From the NCBI RefSeq assembly GCF_019429625.1, contig NZ_JAHXRW010000002.1, positions 248,001 through 312,000 on the forward strand: 64,000 nucleotides of DNA, in the 5' to 3' direction. Below the pieces are notes generated by a model. It was not told where the DNA came from, searched no databases, and worked only from the letters and a program-made list of their open reading frames with translations. The position numbers were made by a program, and so were the translations under genes. The stretch comes from Celeribacter sp. PS-C1 (GTDB taxonomy: Bacteria; Pseudomonadota; Alphaproteobacteria; Rhodobacterales; Rhodobacteraceae). Below, in pieces: positions 10,212 to 19,337 of the stretch; the first letter of the stretch is position 1; every line of letters starts with the position of its first letter.

Positions 10212-11897
10212 ATGGCCGAAGACAAAACGGCGTATCCGGCGAAGGCGTTTCGGGATATTCGCGAGGGTCTGATCGAGGCGCTCGATCTGATGCGTCGTCG
10301 CGGCCCGAGCCAGATTCAGTTTTGGTTCATCGCGCTTCTGATCGGGATCGCCTCGGGCTTTGCCGCGCTGTCGTTTCGCAAGGCGATCGATTATCTTCAG
10401 GGCCTGTTCTATGGCACCCATGACCTCCGTCATCTTCATACTTTTGCAAGCGATCTGCCTTGGTACTGGGTGATGCTTCTGCCTGTGTTTGGCGGGCTCT
10501 TGGTGGGCATTGTGTTGAACTGGTTCACGCCGGATGGGCGGGTGCGCTCGGTCGCTGACGTGATCGAAGGCGCGGCGATGAACGAGGGGCGGGTGGAGAA
10601 ACGTGCGGGGATTGCCTCCGCTGTGGCCTCACTCATAACGCTTTCCACGGGTGGGTCCTCGGGGCGCGAAGGCCCCGTGGTGCACATGGCGGGCGTGATT
10701 TCCACTTGGGTGTCGAACCGGCTCCATGCCGATGGGATCACCGGGCGGGATCTCTTGGGCTGTGCGGTGGCCGCCGCTGTTTCGGCCTCGTTCAACGCGC
10801 CCATCGCAGGCGCTTTGTTCGCGCTCGAAGTGGTGCTACGTCATTTCGCCGTCCACGCCTTTGCCCCCATCGTCATTGCCTCTGCCGCGGGGACCGTGAT
10901 CAACCGTATGGAATTCGGCGATGTCACGGAGTTCACGCTGGCCGCCGAGGGCGCACTGACATTCTACGTCGAATTGCCGGCCTTTTTGCTGCTCGGGCTC
11001 CTCTGCGGTCTGGTCGCCGTCCTGATGATGCGCACGATTTTCATGGCGGATGATTTCGGCTCCTGGGTGCAGGAAAAGCTGCACCTGCCGCCGGTTCTGC
11101 GGCCTGCATTTGCCGGGCTTTTGCTGGGCCTCATCGCCATACAGTTTCCGCATATCATCGGGGTCGGCTATGAGACGACCTCTTATGCGCTCACCGGACA
11201 ATTGCTGTTGTGGCAGGCGGTGATCTACACGGTGATCAAGGTCATCGCCGTGTCCATCACCATGGCGGGGCGTATGGGCGGGGGCGTGTTTTCCCCTGCG
11301 TTGATGGTTGGGGCTTTGACAGGGCTTTCCTTTGGCCTCGTGGCGACGGCGATTTTTCCGACCGTGTCCGGCACCGCAACGCTCTACGCGCTGGCCGGGA
11401 TGGGCGCGGTGGCTGCCGCTGTTTTGGGCGCGCCGATTTCCACCACCTTGATCGTCTTCGAACTCACGGGCGACTGGCAGACGGGGTTGGCCGTTATGGT
11501 CACAGTGTCCTTGTCCACCGCGTTGGCCTCGCGTCTGGTGGATCGCTCTTTCTTCCTCACGCTTCTCGAGCGCCGCAACGTGCATCTGGCGGCGGGCCCG
11601 CAGGCCTATCTCTTGGCCACCGTCCGGGTGCATCAATGCTACCGTAAGCCCGATGCGCCGCGCGCGGCGTCTGAGGAGGCCTGTCGCGAGTTGATCGGGC
11701 AGGGGATTTACCTTTCGCCCAATGCGACGCTGGAAAAAGCCATGCCGATGTTCGAGAAGAACAATCTGATCTTCATTCCTGTCGTGACGCTGCACGAGGA
11801 AACCGGACCGGAACTGCATGGCGCACTGTTTCAGGTCGATGCGCTGCGGGTGTTCTCGCGCAAGCTGGCCGAAACCGCGGCGGAAGAGCATTCTTGA
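10212..11897 (+). CDS. ClC-family chloride channel/transporter with C-terminal CBS-like region
   Basis: 561 residues from the ATG at 10212; the frame extends upstream to 10125 but that part reads like low-complexity promoter sequence. About ten hydrophobic segments carry the ClC motifs GSSGREGP (gating Glu), FNAPIAGALFALE and GGGVFSPALMVGA. At the position of the internal proton Glu of E. coli ClcA (second Glu of IIEEM) this protein has Val, which is seen in channel-like members. The last 90 residues look like a CBS-type regulatory domain. It would move chloride or another anion across the inner membrane. No fluoride riboswitch was found upstream. Confidence 0.88.
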   Translation: MAEDKTAYPAKAFRDIREGLIEALDLMRRRGPSQIQFWFIALLIGIASGFAALSFRKAIDYLQGLFYGTHDLRHLHTFASDLPWYWVMLLPVFGGLLVGIVLNWFTPDGRVRSVADVIEGAAMNEGRVEKRAGIASAVASLITLSTGGSSGREGPVVHMAGVISTWVSNRLHADGITGRDLLGCAVAAAVSASFNAPIAGALFALEVVLRHFAVHAFAPIVIASAAGTVINRMEFGDVTEFTLAAEGALTFYVELPAFLLLGLLCGLVAVLMMRTIFMADDFGSWVQEKLHLPPVLRPAFAGLLLGLIAIQFPHIIGVGYETTSYALTGQLLLWQAVIYTVIKVIAVSITMAGRMGGGVFSPALMVGALTGLSFGLVATAIFPTVSGTATLYALAGMGAVAAAVLGAPISTTLIVFELTGDWQTGLAVMVTVSLSTALASRLVDRSFFLTLLERRNVHLAAGPQAYLLATVRVHQCYRKPDAPRAASEEACRELIGQGIYLSPNATLEKAMPMFEKNNLIFIPVVTLHEETGPELHGALFQVDALRVFSRKLAETAAEEHS

Positions 11898-11902
11898 ATG
11901 CA

Positions 11903-11930
11903 AAAAACGCGGACCTTTTGGTCCGCGTTC
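11903..11930 (-). terminator. Terminator between ClC and DUF427 genes
   Basis: 10-bp perfect stem AACGCGGACC / GGTCCGCGTT with TTTT loop. On the minus strand it is followed by a run of six T, so it best serves the DUF427 gene and may act in both directions. Confidence 0.8.
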
Positions 11931-11957
11931 TCATCAGTGTGTAGGAACAGAAAAAGC

Positions 11958-12299
11958 TCAGAGCTGCTCGACTGCGGCCTTCTGCGGGTAAAAGGCGATG
12001 TAACCTTTGACCTCGGCGGCCACGTCGTTGGGCTCTTCATAGCTCCAGGCGGCGTTTTCGATCACCACGGATTTGGTGTGGATGTCGAAATGCTTGGCCG
12101 TGCCTTTGAACGGGCAGGCCGCGACCGTATCGGTCTCTTCCAAAAACGCCATGGCAAGGTCTTCTCGCGGGAAGTAGATCACCGGCGGGTAGTCGCCCTC
12201 GGTCAACTCCAAAGCATTGGCGGTTTCGCCCAAAACGGCCCCGCCCGCGCGCACCACCCATTTGCCTGCTGCCGGGCGAATTTTGATGTGATCTCCCAT
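11958..12299 (-). CDS. DUF427 domain protein
   Basis: 113 residues, the full length of a single DUF427 domain. Recognisable features are the aromatic-rich stretches PPVIYFPREDLAM, CPFKGTAKHFDI and AAWSYEEPNDVAAEVKGYIAFYPQKA. The domain is small, cytoplasmic and all-beta in character; no reaction is firmly established for it. It is monocistronic: upstream lies a 168-base gap and then the end of the aminopeptidase gene on the same strand. Confidence 0.8.
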   Translation of the reverse strand: MGDHIKIRPAAGKWVVRAGGAVLGETANALELTEGDYPPVIYFPREDLAMAFLEETDTVAACPFKGTAKHFDIHTKSVVIENAAWSYEEPNDVAAEVKGYIAFYPQKAAVEQL

Positions 12300-12467
12300 G
12301 TCGTCGTCCTTTTTATATGTATTGCGCGAACCTTAGACCCTTTTGCCCCCCACAGGAAGCCAAACAGAGCCTAAAGCGTCCCGTCAAAACGTCTCATGCG
12401 GGGTCGTTAAAACGCGCCTTTTTCGGTTTCGAAAAGGTTCTAACAGGCTTTGCGTGTCAGGTATATG

Positions 12468-14249
12468 TCAGACGGGTGCAACCGCTTGCCGCAGCCAGGC
12501 TTTGGCGGGTTCAGACACTCGATCCTTGAGCTTGTCCCAGACCTCTTCGTGATAGGTGTTGATCCAATCCTGCTCCCAAGGCGCCAGTTCATCCGCGAGG
12601 ATCAGCGTGCGGTCGATCGGCACCCAAGTGAGCGTCTCGAAACTGAGCATGTCGCGGGGATCTGCGCCTTTGAGTTCAGGCGCCTCTTGCGCCACGATCA
12701 GGTTTTCGATGCGGATACCGTAAGCGCCCTCGCGGTAATATCCCGGCTCATTGGACAGGATCATGCCCTCTTCGAGCGGCAACATCGAGAGGCGCGAAAT
12801 CCGTTGCGGGCCTTCATGGACCGACAGAAAGGCGCCAACGCCATGCCCCGTGCCATGATCGTAATCGCGGCCCATCCGCCATAAGGGCGCGCGCGCCAGA
12901 GCATCTAGGTGACCGCCAGCCAAACCACGCGGAAAGCGCGCGGTTGAGATTGCGATCATGCCCTGCAACACGGCGGTGAAAGCGGCGCGTTCTTCGGCAC
13001 CGGGATCGCCTAAGGCAATGGTGCGCGTAATGTCGGTGGTGCCGTCCTGATATTGTGCGCCGCTGTCGATCAGCAAAAGTTCGCCTTCTCTGAGCGCACG
13101 GTTCGTGTCGTCGGTCACGCGGTAATGCACGATGGCGCCGTTGGGACCTGAGCCGCAGATCGTGTCAAAGGATATTTCCTTGAGCTGCCCGGTGTCCGCG
13201 CGGAAGGACTCGAGCTGTTTGACCACTTCGATCTCGGTCAGATCTTCGGGCATTTGTTCGGACAGCCAGCTCAGGAACTCGACCATCGCTGCCCCGTCTC
13301 TGAGATGCGCCTCGCGCGACCCTGCTATTTCTTCCGGTGTCTTGCAGGCTTTCGGCAGGATACAAGGATCAACGCCTTCGACGATTTCGGCGTTCTTCAG
13401 CATGGTTTTGACGGCGAAAGGCGCGCTGCCGGGGTCGACTAGAACGCGGCCCGTCAGTTCTTCCAAAGCGGCGCCGAACGCGGCACGCGGCAGAATGGAA
13501 ATGCGCGGGTCTGGCCCGAGATGGGCGTATTTCGAGGCATCGTCAAACAGCATCAGCCGCCCGGTCACGGTCAGGATGCCAAAGGCCTGCACTACGGGGT
13601 TGTGCGCGATATCAGAGCCGCGAATGTTCAGCAGCCACGACAGGCTATCGGGCAGGGTGAGCACCACCGCCTCGGCGCCCTGTGCCGCCACCGCCTCGCC
13701 GATTTCGGCGAATTTTTCTTCGGAGGTTTTGCCCGTCAATTCAAACGGCTGTGCTGTAACTGGCTCAGAGGGCCGCGCCGGGCGGTCGGTCCAAATCTTG
13801 TTCACAAGATTGCTCGTCGCGATCAGCTCCTTGTCGCGGGTTGCAAGCATCTGGCGCAGACCTTCCACCTCGCGGATTGTGTGCAGCCACGGGTCAAAGC
13901 CGATCTTTTCCGACGACTCCCCCAAAAGCCAGCCGCCCAAAGACGTGCCCGGCCAACCCACGTAATCGAAGATCTTCGGATCGCATTGCGCGCGGACCTG
14001 CACCGTGTAGCGCCCATCGGTGAACACGGCAGCGCGTCCCTTCAGCACTACGGCGAAGCCTGCCGATCCGGTAAAGCCCGTGAGCCACGCGAGCCGTTCA
14101 TCACAAGGGGCGACATATTCGCCCTGATGCGCATCGGCGCGCGGCACGAGAAAGGCGTCCAAGCCCTTGTCCTGCATCTCTTGGCGCAGCGCGGTCACGC
14201 GCGGGGCGGCCTGTTCGGGGCGGGAGGTCACGTCAAAGCTTTGGAACAT
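12468..14249 (-). CDS. M24 family Xaa-Pro aminopeptidase (aminopeptidase P)
   Basis: 593 residues, the length of the three-domain aminopeptidase P type. Two creatinase-like N-terminal domains (VPRADAHQGEYVAPCDERLAWLTGFTGSAG at the start) precede a pita-bread metallopeptidase domain. Metal ligands are visible in LLIDSGAQYQDGTTDITRT, HGTGHGVGAFLSVHEGP, ILSNEPGYYREGAYGIRIEN and FETLTWVP. The enzyme removes an N-terminal residue preceding proline, in the cytoplasm, and supports peptide turnover. It ends 168 bases before the DUF427 gene. Confidence 0.92.
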   Translation of the reverse strand: MFQSFDVTSRPEQAAPRVTALRQEMQDKGLDAFLVPRADAHQGEYVAPCDERLAWLTGFTGSAGFAVVLKGRAAVFTDGRYTVQVRAQCDPKIFDYVGWPGTSLGGWLLGESSEKIGFDPWLHTIREVEGLRQMLATRDKELIATSNLVNKIWTDRPARPSEPVTAQPFELTGKTSEEKFAEIGEAVAAQGAEAVVLTLPDSLSWLLNIRGSDIAHNPVVQAFGILTVTGRLMLFDDASKYAHLGPDPRISILPRAAFGAALEELTGRVLVDPGSAPFAVKTMLKNAEIVEGVDPCILPKACKTPEEIAGSREAHLRDGAAMVEFLSWLSEQMPEDLTEIEVVKQLESFRADTGQLKEISFDTICGSGPNGAIVHYRVTDDTNRALREGELLLIDSGAQYQDGTTDITRTIALGDPGAEERAAFTAVLQGMIAISTARFPRGLAGGHLDALARAPLWRMGRDYDHGTGHGVGAFLSVHEGPQRISRLSMLPLEEGMILSNEPGYYREGAYGIRIENLIVAQEAPELKGADPRDMLSFETLTWVPIDRTLILADELAPWEQDWINTYHEEVWDKLKDRVSEPAKAWLRQAVAPV

Positions 14250-14292
14250 TTTTCAATGGTCCTTCATTGCAGTTAAAATACTCATGTAGCGC

Positions 14293-16167
14293 TCAGGAGG
14301 CGCGGCGCATGCCCATCACACGCGCGCGGGCACGCGGGTCGCTGTCGAACAGCGAGGCAAGTTGCTCCGTCATCGCACCCGCCAGTTGTTCGGCGTCGGT
14401 GATGGTCACGGCGCGGTCGTAATAGCGGGTCACGTCGTGACCAATGCCGATGGCCAAAAGCTCTACCTGACGGCGCTTTTCGACCATGGCGATCACATCG
14501 CGCAGGTGTTTTTCCAAATAATTCGCTGGGTTCACGGACAGCGTGCTGTCGTCGACCGGGGCACCATCGGAGATCACCATAAGGATCTTGCGCGCCTCGG
14601 GCCGCGCACTGATCCGACGATGCGCCCATTCCAGCGCCTCGCCGTCGATGTTTTCCTTTAGCAAACCCTCTTTCATCATCAGGCCCAGATTGGCCCGCGT
14701 CCGGCGCATTGGCGCATCGGCGGATTTGTAGATGATGTGGCGCAGATCATTGAGGCGGCCCGGCTGTTGCGGACGGCCTTGGCTCAGCCATTCCTCGCGC
14801 GACAGCCCACCTTTCCACGCCCGCGTGGTAAAGCCCAGTACCTCGACCTTGACGTTGCACCGCTCCAGCGTGCGGGCCAGAACATCGGCACAGATCGCGG
14901 CAATCGAGATCGGACGCCCGCGCATCGAGCCGGAGTTATCCAGCAAAAGCGTCACCACCGTGTCGCGGAATTCGGTGTCTTTTTCGACCTTGAACGACAA
15001 GGGCGTCGTCGGGTTCGCCACCACACGCGCCAGACGTCCGGCGTCGAGAATCCCCTCTTCGAGATCGAACTCCCACGAGCGGTTCTGTTGCGCCTGAAGA
15101 CGGCGCTGCAATTTGTTTGCCAGACGGGACACGGCGCCTTTCAAAGGCTCAAGCTGCTGGTCGAGATAGGCGCGCAGGCGGTCAAGCTCGGCGGGTTCTG
15201 CAAGCTCTTCGGCCATGATTTCTTCGTCATGCTCAGAGGTGAAGACCTGATAATTCGGGTCGGCGTCAGAGATGGGCGCGGGCTGCGGCGGCTCGACGTC
15301 GCTCTCGTCTTGCGGCAGCTCGACTTCCTCGGAGAACTCATCATCGGCCATGTCATCGGAGGATACGGAGGCCTCCTGCATGTCCTGTTGTTGCTCTTGC
15401 GTGTCTTCGGAGCTGGCTTCGTTCTCGTCGTCCTGTTCCTGCTCTTCGCCCTGGCTGTCCGGCTCTTCTTGCTGTTCCTCGGTCTCGGCGCTTTGCTCTT
15501 CTTCCGGGTCGGTCTGATCCGGGTCTTCTCCCAACTGATCGCCGTAGCCCAGCTCTTCGATCACGCGGCGGGCGAGGCGGGCAAAGCCCTTTTGATCTTC
15601 GAGCAAGCTGTCGAGATCCTCGAAGGTGTCCGTGGTCTGGCCGTCGATGAAGTCGCGCCAGAGACCGAGCACATTGTCAGCACCTGCGGGCATCGTCCGT
15701 CCGGTGGCTTTTTCGCGCAGGTAATAGCCCATCGCCTGTGCCAGCGGCGCGTCTTCGCGTTTGGTGATGCCGTCATAGCCCCGGCGCATCGCATCGTGGC
15801 CGATCTTGGCGTCGATGTTCTTGCCGGTGCCGGGCATGAAGCGCGCGCCAGCTGCCTCACAACGCGCGGTTTCCAATGCGTTATAGATGTCATAGGCCAT
15901 CTGGCCCGGAGGCGCGTAGCGTTGGAATGTCGCCTGATCGTGGAACTTGTGGCGCAGCGCCAAGGCGTCTGCCGTGCCGCGCGCGATCAGCACCTCGTCT
16001 TTCGACATCCGGCGCGAGACTTGCGGCAGGCGCACGGTGTCGCCTGAAATCCCCGAGGGGTCCATCGAATAGGTGACAGTCAAATCGCTATCGTCGGCGA
16101 GGACTTTCGTCGCTTCCGCGAGGGCTTTTTTGAACGGATCGGCCGGGTTGTCAGAGGGCTTGGTCAT
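14293..16167 (-). CDS. cobT: Cobaltochelatase subunit CobT
   Basis: 624 residues. The middle (about residues 195-310) is a very acidic Glu/Asp/Gln-rich linker, and the C-terminus is a von Willebrand A domain with the MIDAS motif DNSGSMRG near residue 403. This architecture is that of CobT, which with the AAA+ protein CobS drives CobN to insert cobalt in the aerobic cobalamin pathway. CobS is encoded 2 kb away at 18144-19112 on the same strand instead of directly adjacent; CobN is not in the window. Not to be confused with the unrelated nicotinate-nucleotide phosphoribosyltransferase also named CobT. Confidence 0.93.
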   Translation of the reverse strand: MTKPSDNPADPFKKALAEATKVLADDSDLTVTYSMDPSGISGDTVRLPQVSRRMSKDEVLIARGTADALALRHKFHDQATFQRYAPPGQMAYDIYNALETARCEAAGARFMPGTGKNIDAKIGHDAMRRGYDGITKREDAPLAQAMGYYLREKATGRTMPAGADNVLGLWRDFIDGQTTDTFEDLDSLLEDQKGFARLARRVIEELGYGDQLGEDPDQTDPEEEQSAETEEQQEEPDSQGEEQEQDDENEASSEDTQEQQQDMQEASVSSDDMADDEFSEEVELPQDESDVEPPQPAPISDADPNYQVFTSEHDEEIMAEELAEPAELDRLRAYLDQQLEPLKGAVSRLANKLQRRLQAQQNRSWEFDLEEGILDAGRLARVVANPTTPLSFKVEKDTEFRDTVVTLLLDNSGSMRGRPISIAAICADVLARTLERCNVKVEVLGFTTRAWKGGLSREEWLSQGRPQQPGRLNDLRHIIYKSADAPMRRTRANLGLMMKEGLLKENIDGEALEWAHRRISARPEARKILMVISDGAPVDDSTLSVNPANYLEKHLRDVIAMVEKRRQVELLAIGIGHDVTRYYDRAVTITDAEQLAGAMTEQLASLFDSDPRARARVMGMRRAS

Positions 16168-16341
16168 AGGCTCGTTAAATCACGCGTTTTGAGGCCGGGC
16201 AAGCGAAAGAGACGTGTAGGGATGCGGCTGGGGATGCGACGAAAAAGGCGGCATTCGCAGGGGTGCACATGCTTTGTAGTTCTTACGCACACAATGGTGG
16301 GTTGAAGCCTTTGTTTGTGCGCATTTATTTAGGTGGCAAGA

Positions 16342-16373
16342 CACATCACCTCCTCCTCCTCTCCCTTGATGTG
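16342..16373 (+). promoter_or_regulatory. Leader hairpin containing a 16S-tail-like sequence
   Basis: Arms CACATCA and TGATGTG (7 bp) enclose a pyrimidine tract of CCTCC units, 22 bases before the FMN reductase ATG. ATCACCTCCT at 16345-16354 equals the 3' end of bacterial 16S rRNA (anti-Shine-Dalgarno). It could modulate ribosome access, but this is inference. Confidence 0.35.
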
Positions 16374-16394
16374 CAGATGCAAAAGGAAATCCCT

Positions 16395-17003
16395 ATGTCC
16401 AACCCGAAAATTGCCATCGTTATTGGCTCCACCCGTGATGCACGTTTCGCCGACAAACCGGCGAATTGGCTGTTCGCGAAAGTTAAAGACCTCAGCTCTG
16501 ATCTGGATTTTGATCTCGTCGATCTGAAAGACTACGACCTGCCGATGTTCAACGAAATGGCGTCGAACCTATGGATGCCGTCCACCGACGCGAAAGCCAT
16601 CGCATGGCAGGAAAAAATGGCCGAATATGACGGCTATATCTTCGTGACCCCGGAGTATAACTCCTCGATCCCGGCTTCGTTGAAAAACGCGCTGGATCAG
16701 GCTGGTAAGGAGTGGGTACGCAAACCCGCCGCCGTCTTCGGTTACGGTGCCGTCGGTGGCGCGCGTGCGGTCGAGCACCTGCGTGCGGTCGCGATCAACC
16801 TTCAGATGGTGCCGGTGCGCTCCGCTGTTTACATCTCCGGCTCCGACTTCTTCAAAGTGTCCCCGCTGGGCGCCAATGCCGAGATGTCGGAAATCGAAGC
16901 AGGCATTCTGCCCTCCGTCGAAGCCATGCTGGGCGATCTGACCTGGTGGACGCATGCGACGAAAGCGGCCCGTGCAGAAGGAAGCATGGAAAAAGCTGCG
17001 TAA
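16395..17003 (+). CDS. NADPH-dependent FMN reductase-like flavoprotein
   Basis: 202 residues from ATG 16395, chosen because AAAAGGAA precedes it and the protein then begins MSNPKIAIVIGSTRDARFADKP, the flavodoxin-like start with its phosphate loop. The motif FVTPEYNSSIPASLKNALDQ matches the FMN-binding loop of the NADPH-dependent FMN reductase/azoreductase family. Such enzymes reduce FMN, quinones or other electrophiles with NAD(P)H in the cytoplasm; the physiological substrate here cannot be told. The gene is divergent from cobT with a 227-base gap that holds an unusual leader hairpin. Confidence 0.85.
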   Translation: MSNPKIAIVIGSTRDARFADKPANWLFAKVKDLSSDLDFDLVDLKDYDLPMFNEMASNLWMPSTDAKAIAWQEKMAEYDGYIFVTPEYNSSIPASLKNALDQAGKEWVRKPAAVFGYGAVGGARAVEHLRAVAINLQMVPVRSAVYISGSDFFKVSPLGANAEMSEIEAGILPSVEAMLGDLTWWTHATKAARAEGSMEKAA

Positions 17004-17037
17004 ATTCTGAGTTTCTTTGATCTCTAGAAAAATTAGG

Positions 17038-17069
17038 GAAAAGGCCCGTCGTCTCGGCGGGCCTTTTTT
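17038..17069 (+). terminator. Terminator between FMN reductase and convergent small gene
   Basis: Stem AAGGCCCG / CGGGCCTT with T-rich tail on the plus strand and A-rich lead, so it can stop transcription from both sides. Confidence 0.85.
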
Positions 17070-17090
17070 CCAACAGTGCAGCTCTTGTGC

Positions 17091-17522
17091 TCAGCCGCCG
17101 AGCAACATTCCGCGACACTGCCGCATGTTCTCCGCCGCCAATACCTTGGCGCGTTCCGCTTCGCGTGGATCAAAGGAAAATCGCGAGACCGCCAGCAATT
17201 CGCTCTGCGCTACATGGCCAGCGATGCGCAATTCCTCATAGGCGGGTTCGGCCTCCGGAGTGATGAGGGCCGCCAAAAGCTCCTGCATCGCCTTCTTTAA
17301 GGCGTGAAGTTCGCGATCCTCGTGATGTTGCGCTTCCGCCGACAGGCGCCCTGCACAATAGGCAAATTCACGCGCCAGAGGATCGTCTGCAGGCAAGGGC
17401 GCTGCTCGCAGCGGCGAAATGATTGAAAGTGTGAGACAAAAGACGGCAGCAGATTTTCCGATCCAGTCCCTTGTGCGGGGCCGGGAGAGAGAGAGGGAGT
17501 CTGTGCGTGCGTGTCGTGCCAT
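17091..17522 (-). CDS. Small exported protein of unknown function (paralog A)
   Basis: 143 residues. A basic N-region and a hydrophobic segment (SAAVFCLTLSIISPLRA) suggest Sec export with cleavage before APLPADD. The mature part has two Cys, in REFAYCAGRLSAE near its start and in MRQCRGMLLGG at its end, so a disulfide is possible. The neighbour at 17617-18021 shares REFAYCAGR-SAE, LL-A--TPE--P, VA--ELL and a terminal CR-ML; the two are tandem paralogs. I do not recognise a family. It is 94 bases downstream of its paralog and faces the FMN reductase terminator. The exact start among upstream Met codons is uncertain. Confidence 0.65.
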   Translation of the reverse strand: MARHARTDSLSLSRPRTRDWIGKSAAVFCLTLSIISPLRAAPLPADDPLAREFAYCAGRLSAEAQHHEDRELHALKKAMQELLAALITPEAEPAYEELRIAGHVAQSELLAVSRFSFDPREAERAKVLAAENMRQCRGMLLGG

Positions 17523-17616
17523 GGCCTTTGTCTGTCGTGGAAATGTTACAATGAGGCTAGGCGGGATTCGCTATTCTGGCAAGTATTTTGTATATACTTT
17601 TGCTATACCTTTTTTC

Positions 17617-18021
17617 TTAGCTCAAAATCATGGCGCGACAGTGCGCGATTTCGACCTCCGCCCTTTGCTGTGCGATTGCCGCCTCGTCAGGGCCTGTCCC
17701 AAACCACATCCGCGTCAAAAGTTCGGCATGAGCGACTTTGGCGACCAGCCGCAGGTGCAGCACCTCGGGCCCCTTTTCGGGTGGGGTGACGGCCTCAAGA
17801 AGAGAAATCATCGCCAGGCGCTCGCGCGCGATCTGGTCGCTGTCGATTCCTGAAAACATCCAGCTGAATTCCAGCTCCGCCGAAAACCGCCCCGCGCAAT
17901 AGGCAAATTCGCGCAACAGAGGGGCCGAGGTGATGCTGTCCCCAACCGGAAGGGCCGGGGCGGGCAGGGCCGCGATGAACCAATTGATCATTGCGGCGGT
18001 TATGCTGGATAGCCATCGCAT
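17617..18021 (-). CDS. Small exported protein of unknown function (paralog B)
   Basis: 134 residues; a start at Met 11 (17991) would give a shorter signal peptide MINWFIAALPAPALP. Like its neighbour at 17091-17522 it has an N-terminal export signal, REFAYCAGRFSAE shortly after cleavage, a central LLEAVTPPE-GP segment, VAKVAHAELL, and a C-terminal IAHCRAMIL with the second conserved Cys. No catalytic motif is visible. It sits between cobS (upstream, behind a terminator) and paralog A, so the pair may form a two-gene unit in the periplasm. Function unknown. Confidence 0.65.
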   Translation of the reverse strand: MRWLSSITAAMINWFIAALPAPALPVGDSITSAPLLREFAYCAGRFSAELEFSWMFSGIDSDQIARERLAMISLLEAVTPPEKGPEVLHLRLVAKVAHAELLTRMWFGTGPDEAAIAQQRAEVEIAHCRAMILS

Positions 18022-18096
18022 TCAATCAGTATAGCAGAAATTGCTTTCGCTTGCCTTAATAGCGATGCGCGCTCTGTGAAGTCGTTGATCTAAAAG

Positions 18097-18124
18097 AAAA
18101 AGCGGACCCGAAGGCCCGCTTTTG
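18097..18124 (-). terminator. Terminator after cobS
   Basis: On the minus strand AAAAGCGGGCC-TTCG-GGTCCGCTTTTTCTTTT forms a UUCG-capped stem with a T-rich tail, 20 bases after the cobS stop. Confidence 0.85.
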
Positions 18125-18143
18125 ATCTCGCATTTTGCGGGGG

Positions 18144-19112
18144 TTAGCCGGCCACTGAGGCCGCCGACTCGGGCAGTTCCTCGTCAAAGCAGCGCTGATA
18201 GAACTCGGCCACAGTCTGGCGCTCAAGCTCGTCGCATTTGTTGAGGAAGGTCAGGCGGAAGGCATAGCCCACATCGCGGAAAATCTCTGCGTTCTGCGCC
18301 CATGTGATCACAGTCCGCGGGCTCATCACGGTCGACAAATCGCCGTTCATAAACGCGGTGCGGGTGAGATCGGCGACGGTCACCATCTGGCTGATCGTCT
18401 TGCGGCCTTTTTCCGTATTGTAATGCGGGGCTTTCGACAAAACGATGTTCGCTTCCGCATCATGGCTCAGATAGTTGAGCGTTGCCACAAGGCTCCAGCG
18501 GTCCATTTGCGCTTGGTTGATCTGCTGCGTGCCGTGGTACAGGCCTGTCGTGTCGCCCAGCCCCACGGTGTTTGCCGTGGCAAAGAGGCGGAAATACGGG
18601 TTCGGCGTGATAACTTCGTTCTGGTCGAGAAGCGTCAGCTTGCCGTCCGCCTCCAACACGCGCTGGATCACGAACATCACATCGGCGCGGCCCGCATCAT
18701 ATTCGTCGAAGACGATGGCGCAGGGGTTGCGCAGCGCCCAGGGCAGGATGCCTTCCTGAAACACGGTGATCTGCTTGCCGTCCACGAGTTTGATCGCGTC
18801 TTTCCCGATCAGGTCGATCCGGCTGATGTGGCTGTCGAGGTTCACACGCACCGACGGCCAGTTGAGGCGCGCCGCCACCTGTTCGATGTGGGTGGATTTG
18901 CCGGTGCCGTGATAGCCCTGAACCATCACGCGGCGATTGTGGCTAAAGCCCGCAAGGATCGCCATTGTGGTGTCGGGGTCGAATTTATAGGTCGGGTCCA
19001 GTGCGGGCACGCGGTCTGTGGCCTCAGCAAAGCCTTTCACCGTCATGTCGGTGTCGATGCCGAAAACATCGCGCACGGAAATGGTTTCGGTCGGTTTTGC
19101 GCTCGCGTCCAT
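18144..19112 (-). CDS. cobS: Cobaltochelatase AAA+ subunit CobS
   Basis: 322 residues, the usual length. MoxR-type AAA+ ATPase with Walker [13 protein letters not shown] near residue 66 and Walker [11 protein letters not shown] near 133, plus [20 protein letters not shown] around the sensor region. CobS couples ATP hydrolysis to cobalt insertion by CobN together with CobT. Here cobT lies downstream but is separated by two small exported protein genes and the oppositely oriented FMN reductase, and a terminator follows cobS, so they are not one operon. Confidence 0.94.
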   Translation of the reverse strand: MDASAKPTETISVRDVFGIDTDMTVKGFAEATDRVPALDPTYKFDPDTTMAILAGFSHNRRVMVQGYHGTGKSTHIEQVAARLNWPSVRVNLDSHISRIDLIGKDAIKLVDGKQITVFQEGILPWALRNPCAIVFDEYDAGRADVMFVIQRVLEADGKLTLLDQNEVITPNPYFRLFATANTVGLGDTTGLYHGTQQINQAQMDRWSLVATLNYLSHDAEANIVLSKAPHYNTEKGRKTISQMVTVADLTRTAFMNGDLSTVMSPRTVITWAQNAEIFRDVGYAFRLTFLNKCDELERQTVAEFYQRCFDEELPESAASVAG

Positions 19113-19337
19113 GATCTTGCCCGTTTTGCTTTTTCACTCACCTGACTTCTTGCCCTGTCGAGGCGTCAGGTGCAAGGGGCAGTGCGCCGCAGATGCACGC
19201 ATTCTCCGCCATGGCCCTGTGCAAAGCCTCACGGCGGTGTGATCCACCGTGAAAAGGTACCGGTGATCCGCGAAGAGATCCGCCCCGTAGCCCCCATAAC
19301 CTTGACATTGGGTTGAGGGAGAATAGGGAGAGATTAC

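Noticed and set aside
14293-19112. Search for a cobalamin riboswitch near cobT and cobS
   Set aside because: No B12-box-like sequence seen in the gaps 16168-16394 or 19113-19337.
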